A stretch of 64,000 nt of DNA, taken from Sandaracinaceae bacterium (GTDB taxonomy: Bacteria > Myxococcota_A > Polyangia > Polyangiales > Sandaracinaceae). The notes below the pieces were generated by a model, which was not told the origin of the DNA, did not search any database, and saw only the letters and a list, made by a program, of their open reading frames with translations. Each line of letters starts with the position of its first letter. Position 1 is the stretch's first letter. The DNA lies in contig JAVJQK010000012.1 in assembly GCA_040218145.1 (NCBI GenBank), positions 1 through 64,000 of the forward strand, given 5' to 3'. Both the position numbers and the translations under genes were made by a program. Below, piece after piece: positions 17,671 through 26,436 of the stretch.

Positions 17671-18973
17671 CCTGAATTTTTCGATCGCCCTCGCCCTCGC
17701 CCTCGGCGCCGTGACCCACATGGCTTCCGGGGCGTCGGCGCAGGAAACGCCACGCGTGTACATCGTGTCGGTCCCGATGGAGGCCGGCATCGACGCCGAG
17801 GCCACGCGCGCAGGCGCCGCCGCGCGCGCCGCCCTCCGCGGGATCGAGGGGGTCGACTGGCGGAGCCCGGACCAGCGCTTCCTCGGCTACGACGACGCCG
17901 CCCTTGGCATCCTCGACCGCGCGCGCGAGCAGCTCGATGCAGGGCGGCAAGCCTACCTGCAGCTCGAGCTCGACGGCGCCATCGAGCAGCTCCGGGGCGC
18001 GGTGGAGAACTTCGACGCCGCCGCGGTCGCCCTCGAGGATCCCAACGACCTCGGCCAGGCGCTCCTCTTCCTCGGGGCCAGCCACGCGTTCAACGGGCAG
18101 ACCCGCGACGCCATCGAGGTCTTCCGGCGGCTGCACACGCAGATGCCCTTCATCCAGCCGGACCCGGACACCTTCCCGCCGGACGTCGTGCAGCTGTACG
18201 ACCGCGCGCGCCCTCGCGACGCCCGCAGCCCGGCGGGGATCGTCTCGATCGACTCCAACCCGCAGGGCGCCATCGCCTACGTGGACTTCCTCGCGCGCGG
18301 AAGGACGCCGATCAACGTCGAGGGGCTGATCGGGGGCGACCACGTCATCCGCGTCACGCGCCCCGGCGCCACGCCGTTCGTCGAGACGCTGGGCGTGCGT
18401 CGACGCCGCGCCTCCACCTCCAACGCGTATCTCGTGGACACCCCGGGGCTCGAGGGCCTGGCCGACGCGCTCGACGAGGTCCGCGACGCGAGCATCGAGA
18501 CGCTCGACGAGGTCAACCCCATCGGGCGCATCGCCGGCATGCTCGAGGTCGACAAGATCGGCGTGATCCGCGTCTCGAGCGCGGGCGACGGGCAGGTCAC
18601 GATGGAGCTGCTCCTGTTCGACGCGGCCTCCGGGCGGCGCCTCGTGCGCGGGCAGGGCACGGCGCCGACCGCCGTGGGCGAGCTGGAGGCGAGCGTCCAG
18701 CGCGCCGTGTCGGGCGCGTTCGAAGCCGCGCTGCGCCCCTCGCAGGCCTCGGACGAGGAGCAGATCCCGGCGTTCACCGATGAGGAGACGCCCTTCGAGC
18801 AGAACGAGGAGCCGAGCGGCCCGCCGGAGCCGCTGATCGAACAATGGTGGTTCTGGACCATCATCGGCGTCGTCGTCGCAGGCGGGATCGCGGCCGGGAT
18901 CGCCGGCGGCGTCGCGGCCCAGGGCCCCCCGCTCGGCAACGACCCAGGTGGTCAGGTCGTCTTCACCTTCTGA
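17648..18973 (+). CDS. Exported PEGA-domain protein with C-terminal WWFWT anchor (first copy)
   Basis: A 441-residue protein starting at GTG 17648, inside the end of the previous gene; this start gives a signal peptide (FSIALALALGAVTHMASGASAQ), while later Met codons would lose it. Residues about 90-180 are TPR-like helices (ARQ and LYLQLELDGAIEQL type), and a PEGA domain follows at about 195-255 (SIDSNPQGAIAYVDFLARGR). A mixed alpha/beta region (about 265-365) seems to be an assembly or nucleotide-free domain. The C-terminus has EQWWFWTIIGVVVAGGIAAG, a transmembrane helix with an aromatic lead. The following gene has the same architecture and the same WWFWT lead, so the two are likely paralogous partners. 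No enzymatic motif is visible. Confidence 0.78.
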   Translation: MLLLRSLDLNFSIALALALGAVTHMASGASAQETPRVYIVSVPMEAGIDAEATRAGAAARAALRGIEGVDWRSPDQRFLGYDDAALGILDRAREQLDAGRQAYLQLELDGAIEQLRGAVENFDAAAVALEDPNDLGQALLFLGASHAFNGQTRDAIEVFRRLHTQMPFIQPDPDTFPPDVVQLYDRARPRDARSPAGIVSIDSNPQGAIAYVDFLARGRTPINVEGLIGGDHVIRVTRPGATPFVETLGVRRRRASTSNAYLVDTPGLEGLADALDEVRDASIETLDEVNPIGRIAGMLEVDKIGVIRVSSAGDGQVTMELLLFDAASGRRLVRGQGTAPTAVGELEASVQRAVSGAFEAALRPSQASDEEQIPAFTDEETPFEQNEEPSGPPEPLIEQWWFWTIIGVVVAGGIAAGIAGGVAAQGPPLGNDPGGQVVFTF

Positions 18974-18982
18974 CGGACGCAC

Positions 18983-20257
18983 ATGCTCCGACCCTCCACA
19001 CTCGCCCTCTCTGGATGGGCGCTGGCGCAGCTGCTCCTCGCGGCGTGTCTCGCCGCGCCCGCCTCGGCCCAGCGGCAAGAGGTCACGGCCAGCGCGGTCA
19101 TGCTCCGCGAGGCCGGCGCGACGCCCGACCAGGACGCCGTCATCTCCACCGGCCTGCGCCGCGGGTTGCGAGACGTCGAGGGGGTTCGCTTCGTTCACCC
19201 CGTCGACGTGCTCAGCACGCCCGAGTTCTCGCCCGACGTGCAGGACGCGATCGACGAGCTCGAGCCGATCGCCGACATGGTCCGCACCGGGGACGCGCGC
19301 TACGCGTACCGCCGCGCAGCCGAGATCGCGGCGCTCTTCGAGGAGAACCTCGAGCGCGTCCGCCGCACCCAGCTCGTCGACGCCTACATGCTCGCCGCGG
19401 TCGGGCGCTGTCAGGCCGGCCAGCGCCGCGAGTGCGAATCGCAGCTCCGCGACGTGATCGCCTTCCGCGAGGGCCTCGAGTACGACGAGGCGCGCTACGG
19501 CCCGGAGACGGCGGACATCTTCGCCCGCGTCCGGCTCCGCGCCCTCTCCGGCGGCCGCGGCACCCTCGTGGTCGAGACCGAGCCCTCGGGCGCCGAGATT
19601 TACGTGGACGGCCGCAGCTACGGCCCCGCGCCGGCCCGCGTCGACGGTCTGCTGGCGGGCGCGCACTACGTCACGATCAAGGAGATCGGCCACATCGAGC
19701 GCGTCGTCCGGGCGGAGGTCCGGGCCGGCCGCGAGAACGTCGAGCGCTACGAGCTGACCCCCAACCCGCGGGCTCGCCTCATCGTCAGCCCCGAAGCGCA
19801 GGCGCGCATCCGGGGGCAGCTCGGCGAGACCCGCGCGGGCCCGGCCATCCGGAGCCTCGGCAACACGCTCGGCACCGCGCAGGTCATCGTCGGGGTGCTC
19901 CGCCCCGCGGCGGGTGAGCAAGTCCACGTGCAGCTCTACCTCTACCACGTCCACACGCGGCTCCTGCAGGGGCAGCTCGAGGCGACCGTCAGCGTCGACG
20001 AGGCGGGCATGGAGCGCATGCGACAGCTGACGGCGGAGCTCTACGCGGGCGTCGACCTGTCGGGCGGGATCGCCGCGCCGGAGGACGACACCGAGCTGGT
20101 GGCCCCCCAGCCGGAGATCTACGAGCAGTGGTGGTTCTGGACCGCGACCGGCGGCGGGCTCGTCGCCATCGTGGTGGGCGTGGCGCTCGGCGTGGCGTTC
20201 GGCGGTCAGGAGAACGTGCCCGACGGTTTCCTCCGTTTCTCGGGCGACCTTCCGTGA
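18983..20257 (+). CDS. Exported PEGA-domain protein with C-terminal WWFWT anchor (second copy)
   Basis: A 424-residue paralogue of the preceding protein, only 9 bp downstream. It has a signal peptide (ALAQLLLAACLAAPASAQ), a helical region (about 90-165), a PEGA domain (about 180-245, VETEPSGAEIYVDGRSYG), an alpha/beta region, and a C-terminal anchor introduced by EQWWFWTATGGGLVAIVVGV. Both copies also share a region of the type GNTLGTAQVIVGVLRP / GMLEVDKIGVIRV before the anchor. The proteins are probably anchored in the inner membrane with the bulk in the periplasm. The next gene starts within its stop codon (GTGA), showing translational coupling. Confidence 0.78.
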   Translation: MLRPSTLALSGWALAQLLLAACLAAPASAQRQEVTASAVMLREAGATPDQDAVISTGLRRGLRDVEGVRFVHPVDVLSTPEFSPDVQDAIDELEPIADMVRTGDARYAYRRAAEIAALFEENLERVRRTQLVDAYMLAAVGRCQAGQRRECESQLRDVIAFREGLEYDEARYGPETADIFARVRLRALSGGRGTLVVETEPSGAEIYVDGRSYGPAPARVDGLLAGAHYVTIKEIGHIERVVRAEVRAGRENVERYELTPNPRARLIVSPEAQARIRGQLGETRAGPAIRSLGNTLGTAQVIVGVLRPAAGEQVHVQLYLYHVHTRLLQGQLEATVSVDEAGMERMRQLTAELYAGVDLSGGIAAPEDDTELVAPQPEIYEQWWFWTATGGGLVAIVVGVALGVAFGGQENVPDGFLRFSGDLP

Positions 20258-21447
20258 GAGCGCGAGGCTGTGCCTCGCCCCGGGTTCGGCTCGCGCCGTG
20301 GGTGATCGTCGCCCTCTGCGGCGCGTGCGAGAACCCGCCGCCCCCGCGCGTGGAGCACTTCGAGGACGAGGAGCTGGCCGCGGAGGTCCTCGAGGAGGAG
20401 GAGCCGCGCGAGCCGTCGGAGCCGCCTCCCGCCGTGGCGGAGAACAGCTTCGAGGCGCGCTCCCGGGACGTTCGCGACCGGCAGCCTCCGCCCGTCGTCC
20501 CGGCCGCGCACGGGGACGACGAGTTCGACGGCGAGGAGCCGGTGCCCGCGCGCCGCTACGTCTACCGGGTCCGCATGGTGGTCCCCGGAGGGCTCGGCGA
20601 GAGCGACGTGACCATGATCCCGCCGGCGGCCGAGCTCTTCGTCGACGTGGCGCATCAGCGGCTGCGCGCGCGCTTCGCGGGGCGCGGCTGGCCGGTCCCG
20701 GCCGGCTCGGAGGTCCGCCTGCGGCGCGACCGCCCGGGCGTGTACGTCTTCGACGGCGAGGGCGGGCGGCCGCTCGAGCCGGGGATGCTGGCGGCCTGGT
20801 TCGAGGGCGGGCGGGTGACCCGGCGCGGCCCGCCGCTCCGGGTGTTCACGCACTGGGGCTTCACGCGGCGGCAGCCCGAGCCGGACGACGTCTCGGCGCC
20901 GGGAGAGCTGATGTGCGCGTTCCTCGCGGAGCTCGCCGGGGAGCCTCGCGAGAACGTCATGCGTCGCTGCGAGCGCGGCGCGCCGCACCTCTGGCGCATG
21001 GGTTTCTGGCGCGCCGAGCAGACGGCCGGGGTGCCGCTCGAGCTGCCCCGCAACTCGATGCGCGCGGACGAGCGGGACGGCCCCCGGCCGATCGAGTCCA
21101 GCGCGAGCCGGGCCTACCTCGAGCCGGAGGCGCTCGCGCGGCTCCGCGGCCGGGCCGCGAGCGGAGAGCCGGTGGAGGGCGCCCCGCCGGAGGGGCTGCG
21201 GGTGATCAACGACTCGGCGACCCGCGCGATCGTGGCCATCGGCGGCGTCCTCGCGGGCTGGGTCGACGCGGGCGCGGAGGGCTGGTTCGTCGGCGTCTCC
21301 CCCGGCACGTACGAGGTGGGCGCGATCCGCCCTCTCGGGGCCGTCGTGCAGCGGAGCCGCCCCGTGCAGGTCCCGGGGGTGCATCGGATCTGCGACGGAC
21401 GCTGCAGCCGACGCCCCCGGCCCGACGACGAACCGTCCACCGACTGA
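20254..21447 (+). CDS. Lipoprotein of unknown function in the PEGA operon
   Basis: A 397-residue protein starting at GTG 20254, which overlaps the TGA of the preceding gene by four bases. The N-terminus (PWVIVALCGAC) is a lipoprotein signal with lipidated Cys near residue 25. An acidic Glu/Pro-rich stretch (about 30-75) follows, then a mostly beta domain with many Arg, Gly and Trp (RYVYRVRMVVPGG, GWPVPAGSEVRLRRD) and a final PEGA-like or beta part (VINDSATRAIVAIGGVLAGWVDAGAEGW). A pair of Cys near the end (CDGRC) may form a disulfide. No known family is recognised; membership in the PEGA operon suggests an envelope-structure role. Confidence 0.7.
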   Translation: MRARGCASPRVRLAPWVIVALCGACENPPPPRVEHFEDEELAAEVLEEEEPREPSEPPPAVAENSFEARSRDVRDRQPPPVVPAAHGDDEFDGEEPVPARRYVYRVRMVVPGGLGESDVTMIPPAAELFVDVAHQRLRARFAGRGWPVPAGSEVRLRRDRPGVYVFDGEGGRPLEPGMLAAWFEGGRVTRRGPPLRVFTHWGFTRRQPEPDDVSAPGELMCAFLAELAGEPRENVMRRCERGAPHLWRMGFWRAEQTAGVPLELPRNSMRADERDGPRPIESSASRAYLEPEALARLRGRAASGEPVEGAPPEGLRVINDSATRAIVAIGGVLAGWVDAGAEGWFVGVSPGTYEVGAIRPLGAVVQRSRPVQVPGVHRICDGRCSRRPRPDDEPSTD

Positions 21448-21491
21448 CGCGCCCGCTTGCGTTTCTGCCAAACGTGCGCTGTGCTCCGCAC

Positions 21492-21779
21492 GTGACTCGA
21501 GAGGACGACGCGATCACCCAGCCCGACCTCGTGCTGGGCGAGGCGGAGCGGCTCGCGGCGCTCGATCTCTGGCTCGAGCACATCGAGATCCCGGCCATCC
21601 TGATCCCGCTGCTCGAGGGCGTGGTCCTCGGACACCACCACGGCGAGCTCGCCCACTACCTCGGCGCGGAGCCGGACGAGCTGCCGCTCTGGGAGAGCTG
21701 CTTCCGACGCTGGGCCGAGCAGACGGTCTACGAGGCCGCGGCGGACATCCTCGACGCCGCGCACGGCTCGAAGCGCTGA
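21492..21779 (+). CDS. Small acidic hypothetical protein
   Basis: A 95-residue protein, start taken at GTG 21492; an in-frame GTG at 21477 is the alternative. It is acidic, predicted largely helical (LVLGEAERLAALDLWLEHIEI and ESCFRRWAEQTVYEAAADIL), with no signal peptide and no Cys pairs. GHHHGELAHYLG could bind a metal through its three consecutive His, but this is speculative. It follows the PEGA operon by about 45 bp and converges on the next gene. Family unknown. Confidence 0.5.
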   Translation: MTREDDAITQPDLVLGEAERLAALDLWLEHIEIPAILIPLLEGVVLGHHHGELAHYLGAEPDELPLWESCFRRWAEQTVYEAAADILDAAHGSKR

Positions 21780-21783
21780 GCCC

Positions 21784-22377
21784 TCAGGCGTCGACGCTGG
21801 GGCGCTTGTCGTCGAGCAGCGACGCGTAGACCTCGGGGCTCAGGTCGAGCGGACCCTCGGAGCCCGCGCGCAGCCCGGCCAGCACGTCGAGCGCCTGCTC
21901 GGTCACCTCGTGTCGGATGGCGAGCCGGTGGAAGTCCTCTTCCCGCACCGGCCCGGTCGCCTCGAGCGAGCGCGTCACCGCGTCTCGGTCGCCCGGGAGC
22001 AGCGCCAGGTGCGCGGCCCAGTCCGCGAGCGCCTTGCCGTACAGCGCCTCGAGCACCGCGCCGATGGGGTTGAGGCTGATGAAGACGCGCTCGCCCTCCA
22101 GCCGCCAGCGCTGATAGTCGTCCTTCGGCGTGTGCCAGCGCAGATCGGGGAGCGTGCGGCGCAGGACCTCGCCGAAGTAGGCGCCGCAGCAGGGCGCGAC
22201 GAGCGCGACCACCTTCTCGTCGGGCGTGCCCCCGTCCTCGTCCCGCAGGTCGATCAAGTACTGGTCGAGCACGGGGAGGGTCTCGGCGGTGAAGTCGAGC
22301 TCGAAGCCGAGCTTCTCTTTGACCAACCGGAAGGCGCCCAGGGCCAGATCTTCGACCGCGTCGGAGGTGTCGCTCAT
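21784..22377 (-). CDS. Hypothetical cytoplasmic protein
   Basis: A 197-residue protein whose start ATG ends at 22377. No signal peptide or membrane segment is present. Secondary structure by eye is mixed alpha/beta, with a recognisable core VVALVAPCCGAYFGEVLRRTLP followed by LRWHTPKDDYQRWRLEG and a helical C-terminal half. The C-terminal end DLSPEVYASLLDDKRPSVDA is acidic. I do not recognise the family. It is divergent from the large gene at 22525 with a 147-bp shared upstream region. The same strand carries long open frames upstream of this start that are only antisense shadows. Confidence 0.65.
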   Translation of the reverse strand: MSDTSDAVEDLALGAFRLVKEKLGFELDFTAETLPVLDQYLIDLRDEDGGTPDEKVVALVAPCCGAYFGEVLRRTLPDLRWHTPKDDYQRWRLEGERVFISLNPIGAVLEALYGKALADWAAHLALLPGDRDAVTRSLEATGPVREEDFHRLAIRHEVTEQALDVLAGLRAGSEGPLDLSPEVYASLLDDKRPSVDA

Positions 22378-22524
22378 CGCGCCGGAACGTAGCAGACCCG
22401 GGACGAAAGGCAGGATCCTGTAAGTCTGTACGTAGGTCGGACGGTCCCGCGATCTGTGATACAGGAACCGGATGTTCCGGGGCCGCGTGGGCCGGGCACA
22501 TGCAGGAAGCAGCAGCCAGGAGCG

Positions 22525-25401
22525 ATGATGGCCGTGAGTGAGCCGAGTGGAGCGCGCGCGCAGCGCGTGGAAGAGCAGGAACCGCCCTACGACGGCGCGC
22601 CCGGGCGCACGCGCCTGCGATCGATCCACGTCCCGCTCCCGAGCGGCTTCGTGCGCACCGTGCAGGTCTACGACGTCGTCAATGTCGGCACCGACCCCAA
22701 CCTGCGCGAGCCCGCGCTCGGCGGCGCCCTGCACCGCTTCGAGACGGGCGAGGTCCTCGCGGTGCCCTTCGTCTACCACGACCCCGGGGCCAAGAAGCTC
22801 GCGCTCGTCGTGCCCGAGGTGCTGCGACACGAGGAGCTGCGGCTCCGCGCGAAGCACCTCGAGGCGCTCGCCGATCACGCCGACCAGCCCATCCCCAGCT
22901 ACGTGCGCGAGGCCACCTGCGTCATCGGCGTCTCCGAGCTGCGCGCCTACCTCGAGCGGCCCAACACGACCGCCGCGCTGGGCGAGATCGTGGAGCTCCA
23001 GAAGGAGATCACCACCCGCGAGGCGCAGCTCGAGACGCGCGGACAGGACATCGAGATCCAGAGCGAGGCGCTGACCCAGCGCGAGGCGCGGCTCCACCAG
23101 CGGGCGGAGCAGGTCACGCGGCGCGAGGACGAGCTGCGCGCGTACGGAGAAGAGATCGAGGCGGCGCAGGCGGACGTGGCCATGCGCGAGCAGGAGCTCG
23201 AGAGCCGCTTCGAGTCGCTCCGTCAGCGTGAGGCCGAGCTGGCCACCCGCGAGGCGAGCCCCGCGGCCCTGCCCGGCGAGAAGACGGGCGTGACGAAGAC
23301 CGCCTCGAGCGGCGTCTCGGACGACGACGTCGTGCAGATCGTCGACGACCTGGTCGAGGAAGACCTCGAGCCGGCCGAGGCCCTCGCGGAGGCGGACGAC
23401 GTCGTGGAGCGCGTCGAGGACCACGTCGAGGATGACGTCGAGAGCGTCGAGGACCTCGAGCCGCTCGAGACCAACCCCGGAGAGGCGGCGGAGGATCTGG
23501 AGAGCGCCGTGCAGCTCGTGGCCGAGGCCCCGACCCTCGACCCCATCGAGGACGTGGAGGAGATCGTCGACGACGTCGAGGAGCTCGAGGAGGTCGAGGC
23601 GATCGAGGAGATCACCGGCCTCCACGCGCACGAGATCGGCACCGACGAGAACGACCACCGGCTCACCGAGTCCAAGACGACGATCTCGGACGGGCTCCCG
23701 GTGCGCAGCGAGCCGCCGCCCCCGCCGGCCGAGAAGGCGGTGAGCGCGGCGCCGCCGCCCCCGTCGGTCGCGCCGCCCGCGGGCTTCCTGACGCGCAAGC
23801 ACGGCCCCGAGGCCGAGGCGATCGACGAGAAGGGCAGCGTGCGCATCTTCGCGCGGATGCCGCAGGGGCGCTCCGACCTGTTCCAGGACGCGGCCGAGCT
23901 CGATCTCCTGGTGCAGCTCGTCGTGCTCGAGGAGTGCCCGGTGGTGCTGGTGAGCCTCGTGCAGAGCGGCGACAAGCGCCCGGTCGTGCTGCGGGCGGCG
24001 CTCGATCCCCGCCGCAACGACGAGCGGCGCGTCATCGAGGACCTCCGGCGCAAGTTCGAGGCGCGGGTCTCGCTCTTCGATCAGGACGGCGGCTACGTGC
24101 GCACCCTCGAGGTCGCGGCGCCCCGAGAGGTGAACGCGGCCCGGATCCTCGAGCGCGTCTCGAAGATGCGCACCGCCTCGGCCCTCGACCCCTCGACCGC
24201 CATCGAGCGCGTGCTCAGCGCCCCGCCTCCCGTGCGGGTCAAGGATCACCCCTTCCGGCCCGCGGACGAGATCGAGCCTCCGAAGCACGCGGCGGCGGCG
24301 CGCGAGGCGCTGCTCAAGCTGGCCGACTGGAGCAGCCACGACCAGATGGACCACGCGCTGCTCGTCCTCTCGATCCCCAAGGACCAGGTCGACGGCACCC
24401 TCCGCAAGGTGCTCGAGCAGGCGGTCGGCTTCGGCCTGCCGCTGCCGGGCCGGCTGACGGAGCGGGCCATCTCGCTCGGCGTCGCGGCGGATGGCGCCGC
24501 GCTCGTGAGTCAGCAGATCGCCGCCTTCGCCGAGACGAGCGGCTCGCTCGCCCAGGGGCAGCTCACCCCGGAGCAGGTCGCGGAGTCGTGGGAGCAGCTC
24601 CTCGAGCGCGCGGCCGAGAACGAGGTCGCGATCGACTCGGAGACGCACGAGCTGGCGTGGCGCGCGATCCGCAAGGTGCGCGGTGACGACGGCTCGGTCG
24701 ACGTCGACCCGGCGAAGATGCCCGACATGGGCGCGCCGGAGCTGGTGATGTTGCTCGAGCACCCGAAGTACCGACGGGACGCCGCGATCGAGCTCGCCTC
24801 ACGCAAGGACGCCGCCCACGCCGAGACGCTCTGCAAGGCGGTGCGCAAGATGCCGCGGGCCGAGGTCGTCCGGGTGGTGCCGAAGATCCTGGAGATCGGC
24901 GACGGCGCGGGCGACGCGCTGATCGACGGGCTGAACGCGCGCAAGACGTTCGTGCGTCAGGCCTTCGCCCTCTCGCTCGCCCACCTCAAGCTGCGCCGCG
25001 CGGTGGTGCCGCTCGTGCACCTGCTCGCGTCCGAGGAGAGCGACGTGTGGAAGGAGATCGCGCGCGTGGTCGGCGCGTTCGGCACGGCCAGCCTCCGCAA
25101 CGTGCAGCGGCAGCTCAAGGACCCGAAGGGCAAGCAGGAGCGCTACATCCTGACCCTCGCGCACCTGGCGAACCACGGCTGCGAGAAGCAGGTCCAGAAG
25201 CTGTCCGCGGACGACCGCCCCAAGGTCGCGACGATGGCCAACGAAGCCCTGACGCTGCGTGAGAAGGCGAAGAAGACCGAGGCCGAGGTCCTCGGGGCCG
25301 CCGAGCCGAGCGGAAACGACGCCGTGATCGCCTTCTCACGCCGCTTCTACGAGATCCTCGAAGGAAAGGCCCCGGAGGCGGACCTCGAGGAGACGGACTG
25401 A
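22525..25401 (+). CDS. Large CpXC-like/coiled-coil/HEAT-repeat protein
   Basis: A 958-residue cytoplasmic protein; the start is one of two adjacent ATGs at 22525/22528 preceded by CAGGAGCG. An N-terminal domain (about 30-115) resembles CpXC-type domains (RSIHVPLPSGFVRTVQVYDVV and so on) but lacks Cys pairs. A coiled coil follows (about 150-250, repeated TREAQLETRGQ and REQELESR units), then a very acidic stretch rich in VEDVEE (about 265-375), a Pro-rich hinge, a second globular domain (about 430-560), and a C-terminal region with HEAT-like helices (about 730-900). No catalytic motif is seen. It is likely a scaffold or adaptor, possibly in signalling. Confidence 0.75.
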   Translation: MMAVSEPSGARAQRVEEQEPPYDGAPGRTRLRSIHVPLPSGFVRTVQVYDVVNVGTDPNLREPALGGALHRFETGEVLAVPFVYHDPGAKKLALVVPEVLRHEELRLRAKHLEALADHADQPIPSYVREATCVIGVSELRAYLERPNTTAALGEIVELQKEITTREAQLETRGQDIEIQSEALTQREARLHQRAEQVTRREDELRAYGEEIEAAQADVAMREQELESRFESLRQREAELATREASPAALPGEKTGVTKTASSGVSDDDVVQIVDDLVEEDLEPAEALAEADDVVERVEDHVEDDVESVEDLEPLETNPGEAAEDLESAVQLVAEAPTLDPIEDVEEIVDDVEELEEVEAIEEITGLHAHEIGTDENDHRLTESKTTISDGLPVRSEPPPPPAEKAVSAAPPPPSVAPPAGFLTRKHGPEAEAIDEKGSVRIFARMPQGRSDLFQDAAELDLLVQLVVLEECPVVLVSLVQSGDKRPVVLRAALDPRRNDERRVIEDLRRKFEARVSLFDQDGGYVRTLEVAAPREVNAARILERVSKMRTASALDPSTAIERVLSAPPPVRVKDHPFRPADEIEPPKHAAAAREALLKLADWSSHDQMDHALLVLSIPKDQVDGTLRKVLEQAVGFGLPLPGRLTERAISLGVAADGAALVSQQIAAFAETSGSLAQGQLTPEQVAESWEQLLERAAENEVAIDSETHELAWRAIRKVRGDDGSVDVDPAKMPDMGAPELVMLLEHPKYRRDAAIELASRKDAAHAETLCKAVRKMPRAEVVRVVPKILEIGDGAGDALIDGLNARKTFVRQAFALSLAHLKLRRAVVPLVHLLASEESDVWKEIARVVGAFGTASLRNVQRQLKDPKGKQERYILTLAHLANHGCEKQVQKLSADDRPKVATMANEALTLREKAKKTEAEVLGAAEPSGNDAVIAFSRRFYEILEGKAPEADLEETD

Positions 25402-25641
25402 GACTGCTCACCCGTTCGGGACGAACTCCGTCGAATTATCTGACGTTTCGTCACGATTGCTCCACACTGTCAGGGGTCAGCACACGGGAACCGATAGTGA
25501 TGGACAGTCCGGCGGGGACGCTCTATACCCCTCCACTGGTATTTTAAGCGGCACTCTCATGAGCGCACCGCCCTCGAGACAGCCTTTCTCGGTGCGGGTG
25601 CTCAGCGCGGGTGCCCCAGGTCAGCGGCCCCCAGATCAGCC

Positions 25642-26379
25642 ATGCGGCTAGGCATTTTCAGCGACGTACACGCGAACATCGAGGCCCTCTCGGCGGTCAT
25701 GGAAGCATACCGTCAAGAGAGCATCGACGAGTTCTACTGTCTCGGTGACGTCGTGGGTTACGGCGCCAGCCCCAACGAGTGCGCGGACATCATCCGCAAC
25801 AAGGCCAAGGTCACCATCCTCGGCAACCACGACGCCGCCGTCGCGGGCCGGATGGACTACTCGTACTACTACGAGGCCGCGCGCCACGCGCTCGACCTGC
25901 ACGCCCGCCGCCTGAAGCCCGAGAACATGGAGTGGCTGGAGTCGCTCCCGTACCGCCACGACCTCGAGCCCCACGGCGTCACGCTGTGCCACGGCTCGCC
26001 CGTCCGGCTCGAGGAGTTCGAGTACATCTTCGCGCCGGAGCAGGCGCGGGAGTGTCTGCCCATCCTCGAGGATCTCGGCGACATCACCCTCATCGGCCAC
26101 TCGCACCTGTGCAAGGTCTTCGCGATGCGGCCCGGCGAGGTCGAGGAGCTGCCGGCGCGGAAGTTCCAGCTCAAGGACGGCTACAAGTACATCGTGAGCG
26201 TCGGCTCGGTCGGCCAGCCGCGCGACTACGACAACCGCGCGAGCTACACGATCTTCGACACCGACACGCGCGAGTTCGAGTTCAAGCGCGTCGAGTACGA
26301 CATCGAGTCCGCGGCGATGAAGATCTTCGAGGGCGAGCTCGAGCGGAACTTCGGCCACCGCCTGTTCATCGGCGTCTGA
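25642..26379 (+). CDS. YfcE/MJ0936-like metallophosphoesterase
   Basis: A 245-residue calcineurin-like phosphoesterase. Metal-binding motifs are in the usual order: SDVHAN at residues 7-12, GDVVG near 36, GNHDA near 61, CHGSP near 115 and GHSH near 152. Such enzymes hydrolyse phosphodiesters or phosphomonoesters with two metals. There is no signal peptide, so it is cytoplasmic. The length and ligand set are complete, so it should be active; substrate unknown. The 240 bp upstream have a small CCCG-TT-CGGG hairpin just past the preceding gene and no obvious promoter beyond AT-richer patches. It converges on the luxC-like gene. Confidence 0.92.
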   Translation: MRLGIFSDVHANIEALSAVMEAYRQESIDEFYCLGDVVGYGASPNECADIIRNKAKVTILGNHDAAVAGRMDYSYYYEAARHALDLHARRLKPENMEWLESLPYRHDLEPHGVTLCHGSPVRLEEFEYIFAPEQARECLPILEDLGDITLIGHSHLCKVFAMRPGEVEELPARKFQLKDGYKYIVSVGSVGQPRDYDNRASYTIFDTDTREFEFKRVEYDIESAAMKIFEGELERNFGHRLFIGV

Positions 26380-26396
26380 CGCCTGCTCGAGCCGGC

Positions 26397-26436
26397 GCCA
26401 TTCCAGCCCGCGCTATTCCAGCCCGCGCTATTCCAG
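26397..26436. repeat. 15-bp tandem repeat at the luxC stop codon
   Basis: Two full copies and one partial copy of GC(C/T)ATTCCAGCCCGC. The first in-frame stop of the minus-strand luxC-like gene (TAG at 26428-26430) lies in the partial copy; the next full copy carries the same in-frame TAG, while the outermost copy reads TGG. The repeat therefore duplicates the stop region of the gene. Confidence 0.75.

Noticed and set aside
17285-19954. Long minus-strand open frame opposite the PEGA genes
   Set aside because: The PEGA genes on the + strand carry signal peptides, PEGA units and anchors; the antisense product has none.
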